NCBI GenBank assembly: GCA_910585415.1 | Contig: CAJUDT010000012.1 | Coordinates: 1-37,102 of the forward strand | Source of the DNA: an uncultured Flavonifractor sp. | Lineage (GTDB): Bacteria > Bacillota > Clostridia > Oscillospirales > Oscillospiraceae | Direction of reading: 5' to 3' | Length of the DNA stretch: 37,102 nucleotides | Shown here: positions 1-8,658 of the stretch, one piece after another | Position numbering within the stretch: position 1 is the first letter of the stretch | Layout: every line of letters starts with the position of its first letter | Notes under the pieces: model-generated | What the model saw: the letters and a program-made list of their open reading frames with translations, nothing else | Told to the model about the DNA's origin: nothing | Databases searched by the model: none | Position numbers and translations under genes: made by a program

Positions 1-330
1 GGCCGAAGTATTGAGGGCGGAGGCTAAAACGGCGGGTACCAACCAAAGGATTTGCGAGCCCCGTATCTCCACCGCCGCCCCCCTCGTGGGGGCCCCCGCC
101 GGAGCCCAGCGAAGCGGGTCCGGTGGGGAGAAGGAGGGGCAAAGGAGCGCAATGCAGTTTTCGGCTTTAGCCGGAAACGGAATGGAGCGGATTTCGCCCC
201 GACGCGGGGTCCGGGCCCGCAGGCCCGGCGAACTTTGCCTACTTTCCTTCGCTGGAAAGTAGGCCGCCGGAGGCGGGACCAGAAAACGAAACGTAGGGAG
301 CAACGAGGAAGAGGCAAAAAGGAACATCAA
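1..330. repeat. GC-rich intergenic dispersed-repeat region
   Basis: No gene is supported here. The stretch is GC-rich and open in several frames on both strands, but none has a convincing start or a family resemblance. It contains a perfect 11-bp inverted repeat (GCCTACTTTCC at 237-247, GGAAAGTAGGC at 254-264) followed by CCGCCGGAGG, and later the string GAGGCAAAAAGGAAC (315-329). Closely related elements recur after the integrase at 3343-3400: a hairpin, GAGGCAAAAAGAAC and GCCGCCGGAGG. Two related copies in one window suggest a dispersed intergenic repeat family. Its function is unknown. Confidence 0.5.
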
Positions 331-400
331 AGCCCCCCGCACCAGCAAACAAAAAGCAAAACCAAAAGACCCCCGAATAAAATAGAGCTAGGTGATTCAA

Positions 401-1981
401 GTGATAAGGATAAAAAACATCCCCCTCCCTTTGGACAGCGAGCCCGCGCAGCTCCCTCGAAAAGCCGCCCGCCTTCTGGGCATAAAACCGGAAGCGATAA
501 CGGAATGGACGATAGCAAGGCAATCCATCGACGCCCGCAAAAAAGCCAATGTCCACTATGTCTGTACAATAGATATCACCACCCCCAACGAAGCGGCCCT
601 GGCCCGCCGGGCCAAATCCCCTTTGGTGAGCCTGTACGAGCCCCAGCCTTACAAATTCCCGCCGGTGCGCCGGAAATCCTCTCTCCCCCCGGTGGTGGTG
701 GGCATGGGCCCGGCGGGCCTGTTCGCCGCGCTCTTTCTGGCCAGAAACGGCCTTGCCCCGATTATCCTGGAGCGGGGACGCCCCGTAGAGGAACGCACCG
801 CCGATGTCAACCAGTTCTGGACTACCGGAACACTGAAGTCCAATTCCAATGTTCAGTTTGGGGAGGGCGGCGCGGGTACTTTTTCGGATGGAAAACTCAC
901 CACCGGCACCCATGACCCCCGGATTTCCACCGTCCTGAAAACCCTCGCCGCCGCCGGAGCCCCGGCGGACATCTGCTGGCAGCATAAGCCCCACATCGGT
1001 ACGGACATCCTCCGCCAAGTGGTCCGCAATATCCGCGACGAGCTCCGTTCTCTGGGCTGTGATATCCGCTTTGAGCACCAGCTGACCGGCCTGCGCATCC
1101 GCGACAGCCGCCTGGAGGGCCTCCAGATTACCGGTCCTCAGGGAAGCTATGACCTGCCCTGCGACGCGCTGATTTTAGCCCCAGGGCACTCGGCGCGGGA
1201 CACCTTCCAAATACTCCTGAGCGCCGGTGTACCCATGGAGGCCAAGCCCTTTGCCATCGGCGTGCGTATTGAGCACCCCCAAGCCCTCATTTCGCAGGCC
1301 CAATTCGGCCCCGCCTGGGAAAAGCTCCCTGCCGCCGATTATAAGCTGGCCTGCCACCTGCCCAATGGACGCAGTGCCTTTACCTTCTGTGTCTGTCCGG
1401 GAGGACAGGTGGTTGCCGCCGCTTCTGAGCCCGGCGGGCTGGTAACGAACGGCATGAGCCGCCGGGCCCGCGCGGGGGAAACCATCAACGGCGGTTTTCT
1501 GGTGGGCGTCTCCCCGGCCGATTTCGGTGGAACCAGCCCCCTGGCGGGAGCCGCCTTCCAGCGGCGGTGGGAGGAAGCGGCCTTTGCCTTGGGGGGCGGG
1601 GGCTTCCGTGCTCCGGTCCAGATGGTGGGGGATTTCCTGGCGGAGCGGGCCTCCAGGTCGCTGGGGGCCATCGTGCCCACCTACCGCCCCGGGGTCACCC
1701 CTGCGGATTTGTCAAACTGCCTGCCGGAAGAGGTTGCCAGTACGCTCCGGGGGGCGCTGCCCCTGCTCGACCGGAAACTTCGGGGCTTTGCCGCGCCGGA
1801 GGCGGTCCTGACTGGTGTGGAAACCCGCTCGTCCTCCCCTGTGCGCATTCTTCGGGGGGAAGATTTTCACTCTGCCGTCCGGGGACTCTACCCCTGCGGC
1901 GAAGGGGCGGGCTACGCGGGGGGAATTACCTCCGCAGCGGTAGACGGCATCCGGGTGGCGGAGGCTGTCGCGGGGGGCTGA
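401..1981 (+). CDS. FAD-dependent oxidoreductase (COG2509-like)
   Basis: Predicted flavoprotein dehydrogenase of the NAD(P)/FAD-dependent oxidoreductase superfamily; substrate unknown. A short N-terminal domain (about residues 1-90, beginning IRIKNIPLPLD) precedes the dinucleotide-binding motif GMGPAG followed by a conserved ILERG strand end, then the family signature NVQFGEGGAGTFSDGKL. A second FAD-contact region (YPCGEGAGYAGGI) lies near the C-terminus, as is usual for the family. Length is 526 residues, normal for COG2509 proteins. Two in-frame GTG starts exist, at 392 and 401. I prefer 401 because AGGTGA (390-395) sits five bases upstream and because the family typically begins MIR. It is presumably cytosolic, with no signal peptide or membrane segment. 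It appears monocistronic and is followed by a 227-base gap before the integrase. Confidence 0.85.
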   Translation: MIRIKNIPLPLDSEPAQLPRKAARLLGIKPEAITEWTIARQSIDARKKANVHYVCTIDITTPNEAALARRAKSPLVSLYEPQPYKFPPVRRKSSLPPVVVGMGPAGLFAALFLARNGLAPIILERGRPVEERTADVNQFWTTGTLKSNSNVQFGEGGAGTFSDGKLTTGTHDPRISTVLKTLAAAGAPADICWQHKPHIGTDILRQVVRNIRDELRSLGCDIRFEHQLTGLRIRDSRLEGLQITGPQGSYDLPCDALILAPGHSARDTFQILLSAGVPMEAKPFAIGVRIEHPQALISQAQFGPAWEKLPAADYKLACHLPNGRSAFTFCVCPGGQVVAAASEPGGLVTNGMSRRARAGETINGGFLVGVSPADFGGTSPLAGAAFQRRWEEAAFALGGGGFRAPVQMVGDFLAERASRSLGAIVPTYRPGVTPADLSNCLPEEVASTLRGALPLLDRKLRGFAAPEAVLTGVETRSSSPVRILRGEDFHSAVRGLYPCGEGAGYAGGITSAAVDGIRVAEAVAGG

Positions 1982-2208
1982 CCCTCTGGTTTTTTGAATG
2001 GAAAGAGAAAATACGAAATTTTGGAATAAAACTCCAGCTTTGGTCCAAACTAGGGCCAGAGTTGGAGATTTTTTTATCTTCCTGCGGTTGGCTGTATGTT
2101 TTTCCACTCTCTCGTGGTATAGTCAGAAAATTCAAACGAGCTCCCGATGTTGCTGCTATTGAACGGCTGCTTTTTTGCCGTAATATATGAAAAGGAGAGG
2201 AAACACAC

Positions 2209-3342
2209 ATGGCCAGAAAGAGAGTAGAGCCAAACATTTCATTCGACGACATCCGAAACAAGTTCTATGTCTGTATGGATTACGGGATAGACGAGACTGG
2301 GCAGCGAAGGAAAACCTACAAGACCTTCCCCACCCTGGCCCAGGCGCGAAAGGGCCTGCGGGATTTTCAGACGGAGCGGGACACCTTTCAGACCATAGCC
2401 CCCCGGGCCACCACCCTGGACCAGTGGCTGGAGTATTGGATGGAGATGGTCATTCAGCCCAACCGGGCTGAGACGACCATTTATGGGTATCGGAAAATCA
2501 TTGACAACCATCTCTCGCCCGCCCTGGGAGACGTGCCCATCCAGCGCCTGACGCCTCAGCACCTTCAGCAGTATTACAGTATGCTTATGCAGGAAAAGGG
2601 TCTGTCTGCCAACACCGTGCGGCGGCACCACGATTTGCTCTCCTGCGCCCTGCACATGGCGATGCGGCAGGATATGATTCTTCGCTGTCCCACCGAGCGG
2701 GTGGAGCCTCCGCGGGTCATTCCCCACGAGGCCAGCTACTACAGTCCTGCCGATTTGAAGCGCCTGTTCCATATGGTGGAGGGCCACTGGCTGGAGGTGG
2801 CGGTGAAGCTGGCGGGCACCCTGGGCCTGCGGCGGGAGGAAATCTGCGGCCTGCGCTGGACCAGTGTGGACTTTCAGCAGCGAAAGATTCACATCAAGGA
2901 GGCCCGCACCGCCGCCGGAGCGGTCATTGTCCAGAAGGAGACGAAGAACCGTTCCTCCAACCGCATTCTGCACATGGGGGACGACCTGTACCGTCTCCTG
3001 CGCCGGGAGCGGACCCGGCAGGCGGAGCATCGTCTGGCTATGGGGTCGGCCTGGCCGGACTCCGGCCTGGTGGCGGTGGACGCCAAGGGCCAGCCCTTTT
3101 CTCCCAACGCCCTCTCCCTGGCCTTTACCCGTTTTGTCCGGTCCCATGATTTGCCAAAGCTCACCCTCCACGGCCTGCGGCACACCTTTGCTACGGTGGC
3201 CTCCGCCCAGGGAGCGCCCCTCTTTGACATCGGCAAAGCCCTGGGCCACTCCACCCCCGCCACCACCGGCAAAATCTACACCCACCTGCTGGACCACAAC
3301 CACACCGCCACCCTGGACCGCGTCGCCAACGCCCTCAAGTGA
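2209..3342 (+). CDS. tyrosine-type site-specific integrase
   Basis: Phage/ICE-type tyrosine recombinase of 377 residues, which would catalyse strand exchange between att sites. The N-terminal ~60 residues look like an arm-type DNA-binding domain (KRVEPNISFDDIRNKFYV). A SAM-like core-binding domain follows (about 65-165), then the catalytic domain with the expected residues: Arg in TLGLRREEICGLRW, His-x-x-Arg in LHGLRHTFAT, a His in ALGHSTPATTGKIYTH and the nucleophilic Tyr in KIYTHLLDH. The start is supported by AAGGAGAGG upstream of the ATG. It stands alone: no excisionase, relaxase, phage genes or tRNA att site is seen nearby, so it may be a remnant of a decayed element or a domesticated recombinase. 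All motifs are intact. Confidence 0.92.
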   Translation: MARKRVEPNISFDDIRNKFYVCMDYGIDETGQRRKTYKTFPTLAQARKGLRDFQTERDTFQTIAPRATTLDQWLEYWMEMVIQPNRAETTIYGYRKIIDNHLSPALGDVPIQRLTPQHLQQYYSMLMQEKGLSANTVRRHHDLLSCALHMAMRQDMILRCPTERVEPPRVIPHEASYYSPADLKRLFHMVEGHWLEVAVKLAGTLGLRREEICGLRWTSVDFQQRKIHIKEARTAAGAVIVQKETKNRSSNRILHMGDDLYRLLRRERTRQAEHRLAMGSAWPDSGLVAVDAKGQPFSPNALSLAFTRFVRSHDLPKLTLHGLRHTFATVASAQGAPLFDIGKALGHSTPATTGKIYTHLLDHNHTATLDRVANALK

Positions 3343-3368
3343 CCTCTTTTTCTTGAAAGAAAAAGAGG
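3343..3368. repeat. 12-bp perfect inverted repeat after integrase
   Basis: CCTCTTTTTCTT (3343-3354) and AAGAAAAAGAGG (3357-3368) form a near-continuous hairpin immediately after the integrase stop codon. It is not followed by a T-run, so it is a weak terminator candidate. Together with the following GCAAAAAGAAC...GCCGCCGGAGG it resembles the repeat-like region at the window start, so I read it mainly as a member of that family. Confidence 0.55.
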
Positions 3369-3469
3369 CAAAAAGAACTTCCATGGAGCCGCCGGAGGTG
3401 CTGCCGCTGCCCTACACCGGCAGGTGAACGGGGGGCGTGCGGAGGTTCGGGCCGTTACCCATGACAGGC

Positions 3470-3515
3470 AAAAACCGTCCGGCCTCCTGCTGACAGGGGG
3501 GCCGGACGGTTTTTT
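3470..3515 (-). terminator. intrinsic terminator of the GTPase gene (bidirectional shape)
   Basis: An 11-bp perfect GC-rich stem (ACCGTCCGGCC at 3474-3484 and GGCCGGACGGT at 3500-3510) is flanked by A-tract 3471-3474 and T-tract 3510-3515. On the minus strand it directly follows the stop of the TetM-like gene (3514) and ends in U residues. The symmetric tracts mean it could also stop readthrough from the integrase side. Confidence 0.9.
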
Positions 3516-6186
3516 AAGATTTCTTCTTCTTTGCCTGCTCCATGGCGTGGCGGATGGGCTGGGAGTAGCTGGGGAGGCTGTTGGAGCGCTGAATGAGGGC
3601 GGAAATCTGACCGCTGGCCTGCTCCACCTCCGCCTGAAAGGTCCGGGCGGACAGGCGCAGGGCGCCATGCCCTAAGATAATCAGCTGCTCTGCCCCGTCG
3701 GAGGTGGCGACCCGGACCCGGTGGTGCTTTCCAATCGCATACGTGGCCCGCTCGATATAGGTATCCGCTGTCTCCGCCTCCTTGGTGAAAACCACATAGA
3801 TATTGTGATACTGGGTGACCTCTCCGGTGCTCCGGGGGACCTTGTAGGCGTCAAACACCAGGATGACCACGCATTGTTTATACCCCTGGTAATTGCTCAA
3901 CAGGTCCATCAGCAGCTGCCGGGCGGCATCCAGACTGGTGCGGGCCACCTCCTTGAGGCTGTCCCAGGCGTGAATGATATTGTACCCGTCCACCAGCAGA
4001 TATTCCGGCCCCTGGTCCCGCGGTGCAATCGTACGGCGCTCCGAGGCAGGGGCCTCCGTCCGGCGGGGGCGCTGGGTGGGCTGAAAGTCCCGCCGCTTGA
4101 CCGGGCCGTAGGTGCGCTCATAGATGGCCTGCAGCTCCTTGTCCTGCTCCAGACCGGCGGTGGGCGTCCGGCGGCGGGGGGCTTCCTCCGGTTCCTGCGG
4201 TTCCTCCGGCGGTGTGAGGCCAAGGCTGCACTGGATATGGGCATGGCCGGGCACCTGGTCCCATTTGACCAGCACCCCCGCCCCGTGGGAGCAGAATACC
4301 GAGTCTGCCGGGTTGTCCACGTCCCGCTCCGGTACATAGCCGCTGTCCCGGACGGCCTGTTCCTGGTTGGCGCAGGGGGCGTAGCCCTTTAAGGTACAGG
4401 ACAGCTTTCCCCGGCCCCGCGTGTAGGAGGCCACCTCCCGGCCGTAGTCCCGCAGGCCCTCCACCGGGGCGGAGCCCGTGAGCAGGGCCAGCTCTCCCAG
4501 GGTCTGTGGGGCGTCCAGCGCTCCGTTCATCCGCTGCAAATCCGTCATAGCCCGGCCCAGGCACTCCCCGGGCAGCTCCAGCCGGAAGGCGTACCAGGGC
4601 TCCAGCAAAACGCTCTGGGCCCCCATGAGCCCCTGACGGACCGCCCGGTAAGTGGCCTGACGGAAATCGCCCCCCTCGGTGTGCTTCTCGTGGGCCCGCC
4701 CGGCCACCAGGGTAATGCGCATATCGGTGATGGGGGAGCCGGTGAGCACCCCCGGATGGCTCCGCTCGGCCAGGTGGGTGAGAATCAGCCGCTGCCAGTT
4801 CCGGTCCAGAGAATCCTCCGGGCAGGCGGAGGCCAGGACCAAACCGCTCCCCCGCTCCCCCGGCTCCAGGAGCAAATGAACCTCCGCGTAGTGGCGCAGG
4901 GGCTCATAATGTCCAATGCCCTCCACCGGGGCGGCGATGGTCTCCCGGTAGACGATATGTCCCGCCCCGAAGGTCACGGCCAGCCCGAAGCGCTGGGCGA
5001 TGACCTCCCGCAAAATCTCCAGCTGGACCTCTCCCATAAGCTGGATGTGAATTTCCCGCAGGGCTTCGTTCCACACCACATGAAGCTGAGGGTCCTCCTC
5101 CTGGAGCAGCGCCAGCTTGGTCAGGGCGGTGTGTGGGTCGCAGTCCGGGGGGAGCTGGACCTGATAGGTGAGCACCGGCTCCAACAGGGGGTCCTCCCCG
5201 CTCCACGCGACGCCCAAACCCTGGCCGGGGAAGGTGCGGCTCAGGCCGGTGACAGCGCACACGGTCCCCGCCTCCACCCGGTCCGCCGTGCGGAACTTGG
5301 CCCCGGAATAAAGGCGGATCTGGTCCGCCTTTTCCGACCAGATCTGGCCCTCGCTCAGGCCGGCCCGGCGGTTGGTGAGCACGTCCTTGACCTTCAGGCT
5401 CCCGCCGGTGACCTTCAAATAGGTCAGGCGGTTCCCCTGGGGGTCACGGGCGATTTTGTACACCCTCGCCCCGAAATCCGCCGGGTACTGGGGTACGGGG
5501 GCATACCGGACCAAGCCGTCCAGCAGGGCGTCCACCCCCTCCAGCCGCAGGGCCGAGCCGAAATAGCACGGAAAGACCTTCCGCCGGGCGATGAGGGATG
5601 CAAGCTCCCCGTCCTCCAGCCGCCCCCGCTCCAGGTAGGCCTCCAAGGCGTCCTCGCCGCACAGGGCCGCCGCCTCCCAGAGGGCCTCCGGGTCCTGGCC
5701 GAAGTCCACACAACCCTCGCTGAGGCGCTCCTTCAGGCCGTCCAGCAGGGCCTCCCGGTCCGCCCCGGCCAGGTCCATTTTATTGATAAAGAGAAAGGTG
5801 GGCACGCCGTAGCGCTCCAGCAGGGACCAGACGGTGGACGTATGTCCCTGCACGCCGTCGGTGCCGCTGATGACCAGCACGGCGCAGTCCAGCACTTGCA
5901 GAGTGCGCTCCATCTCGCTGGAGAAATCCACATGCCCCGGTGTGTCCAGCAAGGTGAGCTCCGCCCCCTCCAGGGGGATGAGGGCCTGTTTGGAAAAGAT
6001 GGTGATGCCCCGCTCCCGTTCCAGGGTGTGGGTATCCAAAAAGGCGTCCTGGTGGTCCACCCGCCCCAGGGTTTTCAGGCACCCCGCCCGGTACAGCAAT
6101 CCCTCCGAGAGGGTGGTCTTGCCCGCGTCCACATGGGCCAGCAGACCCACGCAAATCCGCTTTATCGTCTGGCCCGCGTCCCCCAT
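3514..6186 (-). CDS. TetM-like ribosomal GTPase fused to YacP/Rae1-type NYN nuclease domain
   Basis: An 890-residue translational GTPase with an extra nuclease-like domain. Residues ~1-650 follow the EF-G/TetM ribosomal-protection architecture: G1 AHVDAGKTT (17-25), switch ERERGITI, G3 DTPGHVDF, G4 NKMD, then the EF-G-like domains. A charged linker rich in Pro/Glu/Arg leads to a C-terminal domain (~720-870) beginning EYLLVDGYNIIHAWD, with VILVFDAYK, ETADTYIERAT and VATSDGAEQ. These are the conserved acidic motifs of the YacP/Rae1 NYN family, whose B. subtilis member is a ribosome-dependent mRNA endonuclease acting in the A site (family knowledge). TetM proteins end near residue 640, so the fusion adds ~250 residues. 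Start: GGAGGG lies ten bases upstream of the ATG. Tetracycline protection cannot be assumed; it may be a housekeeping or ribosome-rescue paralogue. Confidence 0.88.
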   Translation of the reverse strand: MGDAGQTIKRICVGLLAHVDAGKTTLSEGLLYRAGCLKTLGRVDHQDAFLDTHTLERERGITIFSKQALIPLEGAELTLLDTPGHVDFSSEMERTLQVLDCAVLVISGTDGVQGHTSTVWSLLERYGVPTFLFINKMDLAGADREALLDGLKERLSEGCVDFGQDPEALWEAAALCGEDALEAYLERGRLEDGELASLIARRKVFPCYFGSALRLEGVDALLDGLVRYAPVPQYPADFGARVYKIARDPQGNRLTYLKVTGGSLKVKDVLTNRRAGLSEGQIWSEKADQIRLYSGAKFRTADRVEAGTVCAVTGLSRTFPGQGLGVAWSGEDPLLEPVLTYQVQLPPDCDPHTALTKLALLQEEDPQLHVVWNEALREIHIQLMGEVQLEILREVIAQRFGLAVTFGAGHIVYRETIAAPVEGIGHYEPLRHYAEVHLLLEPGERGSGLVLASACPEDSLDRNWQRLILTHLAERSHPGVLTGSPITDMRITLVAGRAHEKHTEGGDFRQATYRAVRQGLMGAQSVLLEPWYAFRLELPGECLGRAMTDLQRMNGALDAPQTLGELALLTGSAPVEGLRDYGREVASYTRGRGKLSCTLKGYAPCANQEQAVRDSGYVPERDVDNPADSVFCSHGAGVLVKWDQVPGHAHIQCSLGLTPPEEPQEPEEAPRRRTPTAGLEQDKELQAIYERTYGPVKRRDFQPTQRPRRTEAPASERRTIAPRDQGPEYLLVDGYNIIHAWDSLKEVARTSLDAARQLLMDLLSNYQGYKQCVVILVFDAYKVPRSTGEVTQYHNIYVVFTKEAETADTYIERATYAIGKHHRVRVATSDGAEQLIILGHGALRLSARTFQAEVEQASGQISALIQRSNSLPSYSQPIRHAMEQAKKKKS

Positions 6187-6218
6187 GCGGTCACTTCCCT
6201 CCGTTGTGTGTTACAAGG

Positions 6219-6247
6219 ATTATAGCACAAGCCGCGCCCTCCGTCGA
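6219..6247 (-). promoter_or_regulatory. putative sigma-A promoter for the GTPase-NYN gene
   Basis: On the minus strand, TATAAT (6219-6224) is preceded by TCGACG (6242-6247) with a 17-base spacer. It lies about 33 bases upstream of the start at 6186. The -10 is perfect and the -35 matches four of six consensus positions. Confidence 0.6.
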
Positions 6248-6258
6248 GAGGCTTGTCC

Positions 6259-8658
6259 TCAGAAGAGCCCGAACCAGTACCGCAGCAGCAGCCGCTTCAC
6301 CAGGGACAGCCGGGCGTCCAGGCTTTCGGCCTCCCTCTGGGTCAGGGCGGCCATGGTGGAGCGCTCGTCCTCGGTCAGGGTGTGCTGGCTGAATTTGGCC
6401 TTTTCGGCCAGGGTGGTTGCTTCCTCCGGGATGCTCCCGCCCCGGCGGGACAGACGGGTCAGGTAGCGGTACATGTCAATGACCGCCCGGTTGGTATCGG
6501 CCCCGGCAAAGCGCCTGCGGCGCACGCTCCGGGCCAGCGCCCGCCAGAGGAAGGGCAGAGCCGCCGCCAGGAGCACCGCCGCCCCAATGCCGAAAATCCG
6601 CGGGTCCAGAGCTTCGTTCTCTTCCTCAGCCGGCTTGGGTGTGGCGGAGGGCCGGGGGGTCTGAAGGGGATTTCGGGAGGGCGTGGGGGTCCGGGTGGGC
6701 GCGGGAGTGGCCTCCGTTTGGAGCGCTCCGCCGCTGACGCCCGGTTCCCCTCCCGCATAGGCAGGGGTGACCTCGATGGGGTGCCAGCCGTAGCCGTCGA
6801 TATAGACCTCCACCCAGGCGTGGGCGTTGGCGTCGGGCACCAGAGTCCGGCCGGAGGCCGGGATATCCGCCACATAGCCGGATACATACCGGGCGGGAAT
6901 ACCCATATCACGGAAGATTAGTGTGGCAGTACTGGCAAAGTGCATACAGTAGCCCCTGCGGCTTTCTGTTAAAAAGTATTTTACAAAATCTCTCCCTTCA
7001 GGGGTGGCAGGAGTATTCGGGTCATACTGGCATATATAGGACAGACTGTCCAACATCAGACCGATCTGGTGCTGTTTCCACGTCCTAAAGCCATCCGGGG
7101 CGTCGCTGGGGTTGAGCAAGTATTGGAAGTGTTCATTTTCCACGCCGTCCGGCAAATATTGTGTCGGATTAGTTGTGATTTGGTACAACCACAACTTCAA
7201 GATACCGCTGGAGACTGTTGGCACATCCAAGTAGCTGGAGTAGACGAAATTTTCATAGTCCCTCTGCGCCATGCTCGCATCGCTGCCGTAGGGCAGGGCG
7301 CTCCCGGAGCCGGGGGAGCAGTTGGGCATGATGTAGAGGGTATGGGAGTCTACCCCCTTCTCAGCGGCCACATAGGCGTCCTGGACGAACCAGGCCCCGG
7401 AGAGCTCCTCCGGTGTGGTGAGGATGTGGTAGGGTACATACACATAGCCGGGGGTGGCCCCGATGTTGCGGACCGTGACCTTGGCGTAGGGATGGTCCGG
7501 GTAGGTATCCCGCTCGGCCATCGCCGGGAAGTTCATGGGCTGGAAGCCGTTGAGCTCCATCATCAGGTAGGGCGCGGGGTCCTGGGCCATACCGGCGGCA
7601 TTCACAAGGCCCTCGCCCTGCTCTCCCTGGGGATTCCATGTAAAGATACTGGAGGAGTCGTGGGCATACCGCCCCAACAGCCGGTAGGCCTCATCCTCCA
7701 GGGGGCCCCAGCTCTTCCCGTCATAGACCGCGCTGGAGAAGCCACGCAGGTAAATCCGTCCCCGCAGGTCGGAGCTGCGTACCTCCAGCACGTTGCGGTT
7801 GGTGTACCGCAGGGGGCCCGCGCTGGACAAATCCACCTCCTGGTCCAGGGCCATGCCGCCGTTGAATACGTGGACAGAGGGGAAATACTCGTCGCTGACG
7901 CGGGAGGCCCAGTTGAGTATTTCGTCGTGGGCCTTGTCCGCCCAGGCGGGGCGCTGGTACGCCGCCCGAGGCATCGCCGCCGTCAGCAGGGCCAGCGCCA
8001 GGGTACACACCGGCAGGCTCACCAGCCGCAGCTGGTCATACCGCTTCCGCCCGCTCCGAACGGAGAGGGAGGGCAGCGCCAGAGTCCCCCAGCACACCAG
8101 CACCGCCATCAGCGGCAGCCACGCGGGGGTGATGCTGACGGCCAGGGGCGCGGCCACGAAAGGCAGGCAGAGCAGGGCCGTCAGCCAGAAGGACCGGGCC
8201 CGCATGATACTCAGCCCCAGCAGCAGGGCCAGTGGGACCGCCGCCATCAGCACCAGGGCGGTGCAGGCGTCCTGCCACACCGAATCGGGAAGCTCGGCAA
8301 TGGGCCGGATGGCCTGACCGGTCCCCAGACTGGCGACCACGGTGTTGACCACCGAGCAGCGCAGGGAAATTTCTCCCAGCGCCAGGGTATCCCACAGCTC
8401 CCGCAGGGCCCAGGCCCACCCCAGCGCGATGACAATGGGGGGCGCCCAGCGGAACCGGGGCAGAGAAAGGCTGGCCAAGACGGCCAGGGCGCAGAGGCCG
8501 CACCCCAGCAGCAGGGGAAGGGTCCGAACCTGGAGGGAGAAGGCGGTGGAGAAGGAAAAGAGGCTTCCCGCCAGGGCCAGAAATACCAAAATCCCGTCCA
8601 GCAGGACCGTCAGAGGACTCCGCTTCTCCGGCGGAGTTTTCGGGGTGTTTCGGGCCAT
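6259..8658 (-). CDS. transglutaminase-like membrane protein (TgpA-type)
   Basis: A 799-residue integral membrane protein. The N-terminus has a run of hydrophobic helices (about residues 15-200), then a large extracellular region with a transglutaminase-core fold. Cys571 (GYCMHFAS), His613 (DANAHAWVEVY) and Glu629 (WHPIEVTP) are the likely catalytic triad; the third position is Glu rather than the usual Asp. A Pro/Thr-rich linker (ATPAPTRTPTPSRNP) precedes a last membrane helix (FGIGAAVLLAAALPFLW) and a cytosolic DUF4129-like tail. The ATG at 8658 overlaps the upstream stop as TAATG, so translation is coupled; a longer reading to 8748 is less likely because it would run into the upstream gene. 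It is the third gene of a MoxR-DUF58-transglutaminase operon, a conserved trio thought to act at the cell envelope. Substrate unknown. Confidence 0.88.
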   Translation of the reverse strand: MARNTPKTPPEKRSPLTVLLDGILVFLALAGSLFSFSTAFSLQVRTLPLLLGCGLCALAVLASLSLPRFRWAPPIVIALGWAWALRELWDTLALGEISLRCSVVNTVVASLGTGQAIRPIAELPDSVWQDACTALVLMAAVPLALLLGLSIMRARSFWLTALLCLPFVAAPLAVSITPAWLPLMAVLVCWGTLALPSLSVRSGRKRYDQLRLVSLPVCTLALALLTAAMPRAAYQRPAWADKAHDEILNWASRVSDEYFPSVHVFNGGMALDQEVDLSSAGPLRYTNRNVLEVRSSDLRGRIYLRGFSSAVYDGKSWGPLEDEAYRLLGRYAHDSSSIFTWNPQGEQGEGLVNAAGMAQDPAPYLMMELNGFQPMNFPAMAERDTYPDHPYAKVTVRNIGATPGYVYVPYHILTTPEELSGAWFVQDAYVAAEKGVDSHTLYIMPNCSPGSGSALPYGSDASMAQRDYENFVYSSYLDVPTVSSGILKLWLYQITTNPTQYLPDGVENEHFQYLLNPSDAPDGFRTWKQHQIGLMLDSLSYICQYDPNTPATPEGRDFVKYFLTESRRGYCMHFASTATLIFRDMGIPARYVSGYVADIPASGRTLVPDANAHAWVEVYIDGYGWHPIEVTPAYAGGEPGVSGGALQTEATPAPTRTPTPSRNPLQTPRPSATPKPAEEENEALDPRIFGIGAAVLLAAALPFLWRALARSVRRRRFAGADTNRAVIDMYRYLTRLSRRGGSIPEEATTLAEKAKFSQHTLTEDERSTMAALTQREAESLDARLSLVKRLLLRYWFGLF

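Noticed and set aside
52..915. Long open frame on the plus strand overlapping the FAD-oxidoreductase gene
   Set aside because: It is Pro/Arg/Gly-rich, has no ribosome binding site and overlaps a well-supported gene in another frame; a GC-driven shadow.
2087..2123. Possible integrase promoter (TATAGT at 2118-2123)
   Set aside because: No acceptable -35 hexamer at 15-19 bases; too weak to list as a feature.
3514..6186. Calling the GTPase a tetracycline resistance gene
   Set aside because: Only the general TetM/EF-G architecture is visible, the C-terminal nuclease fusion is not typical of known tet genes, and no leader peptide or mobile context supports it.
4681..6225. 514-codon open frame opposite the TetM-like gene
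   Set aside because: Composition (Gln/Leu/Gly-rich) and antisense position show it is a shadow of the GTPase-NYN gene.
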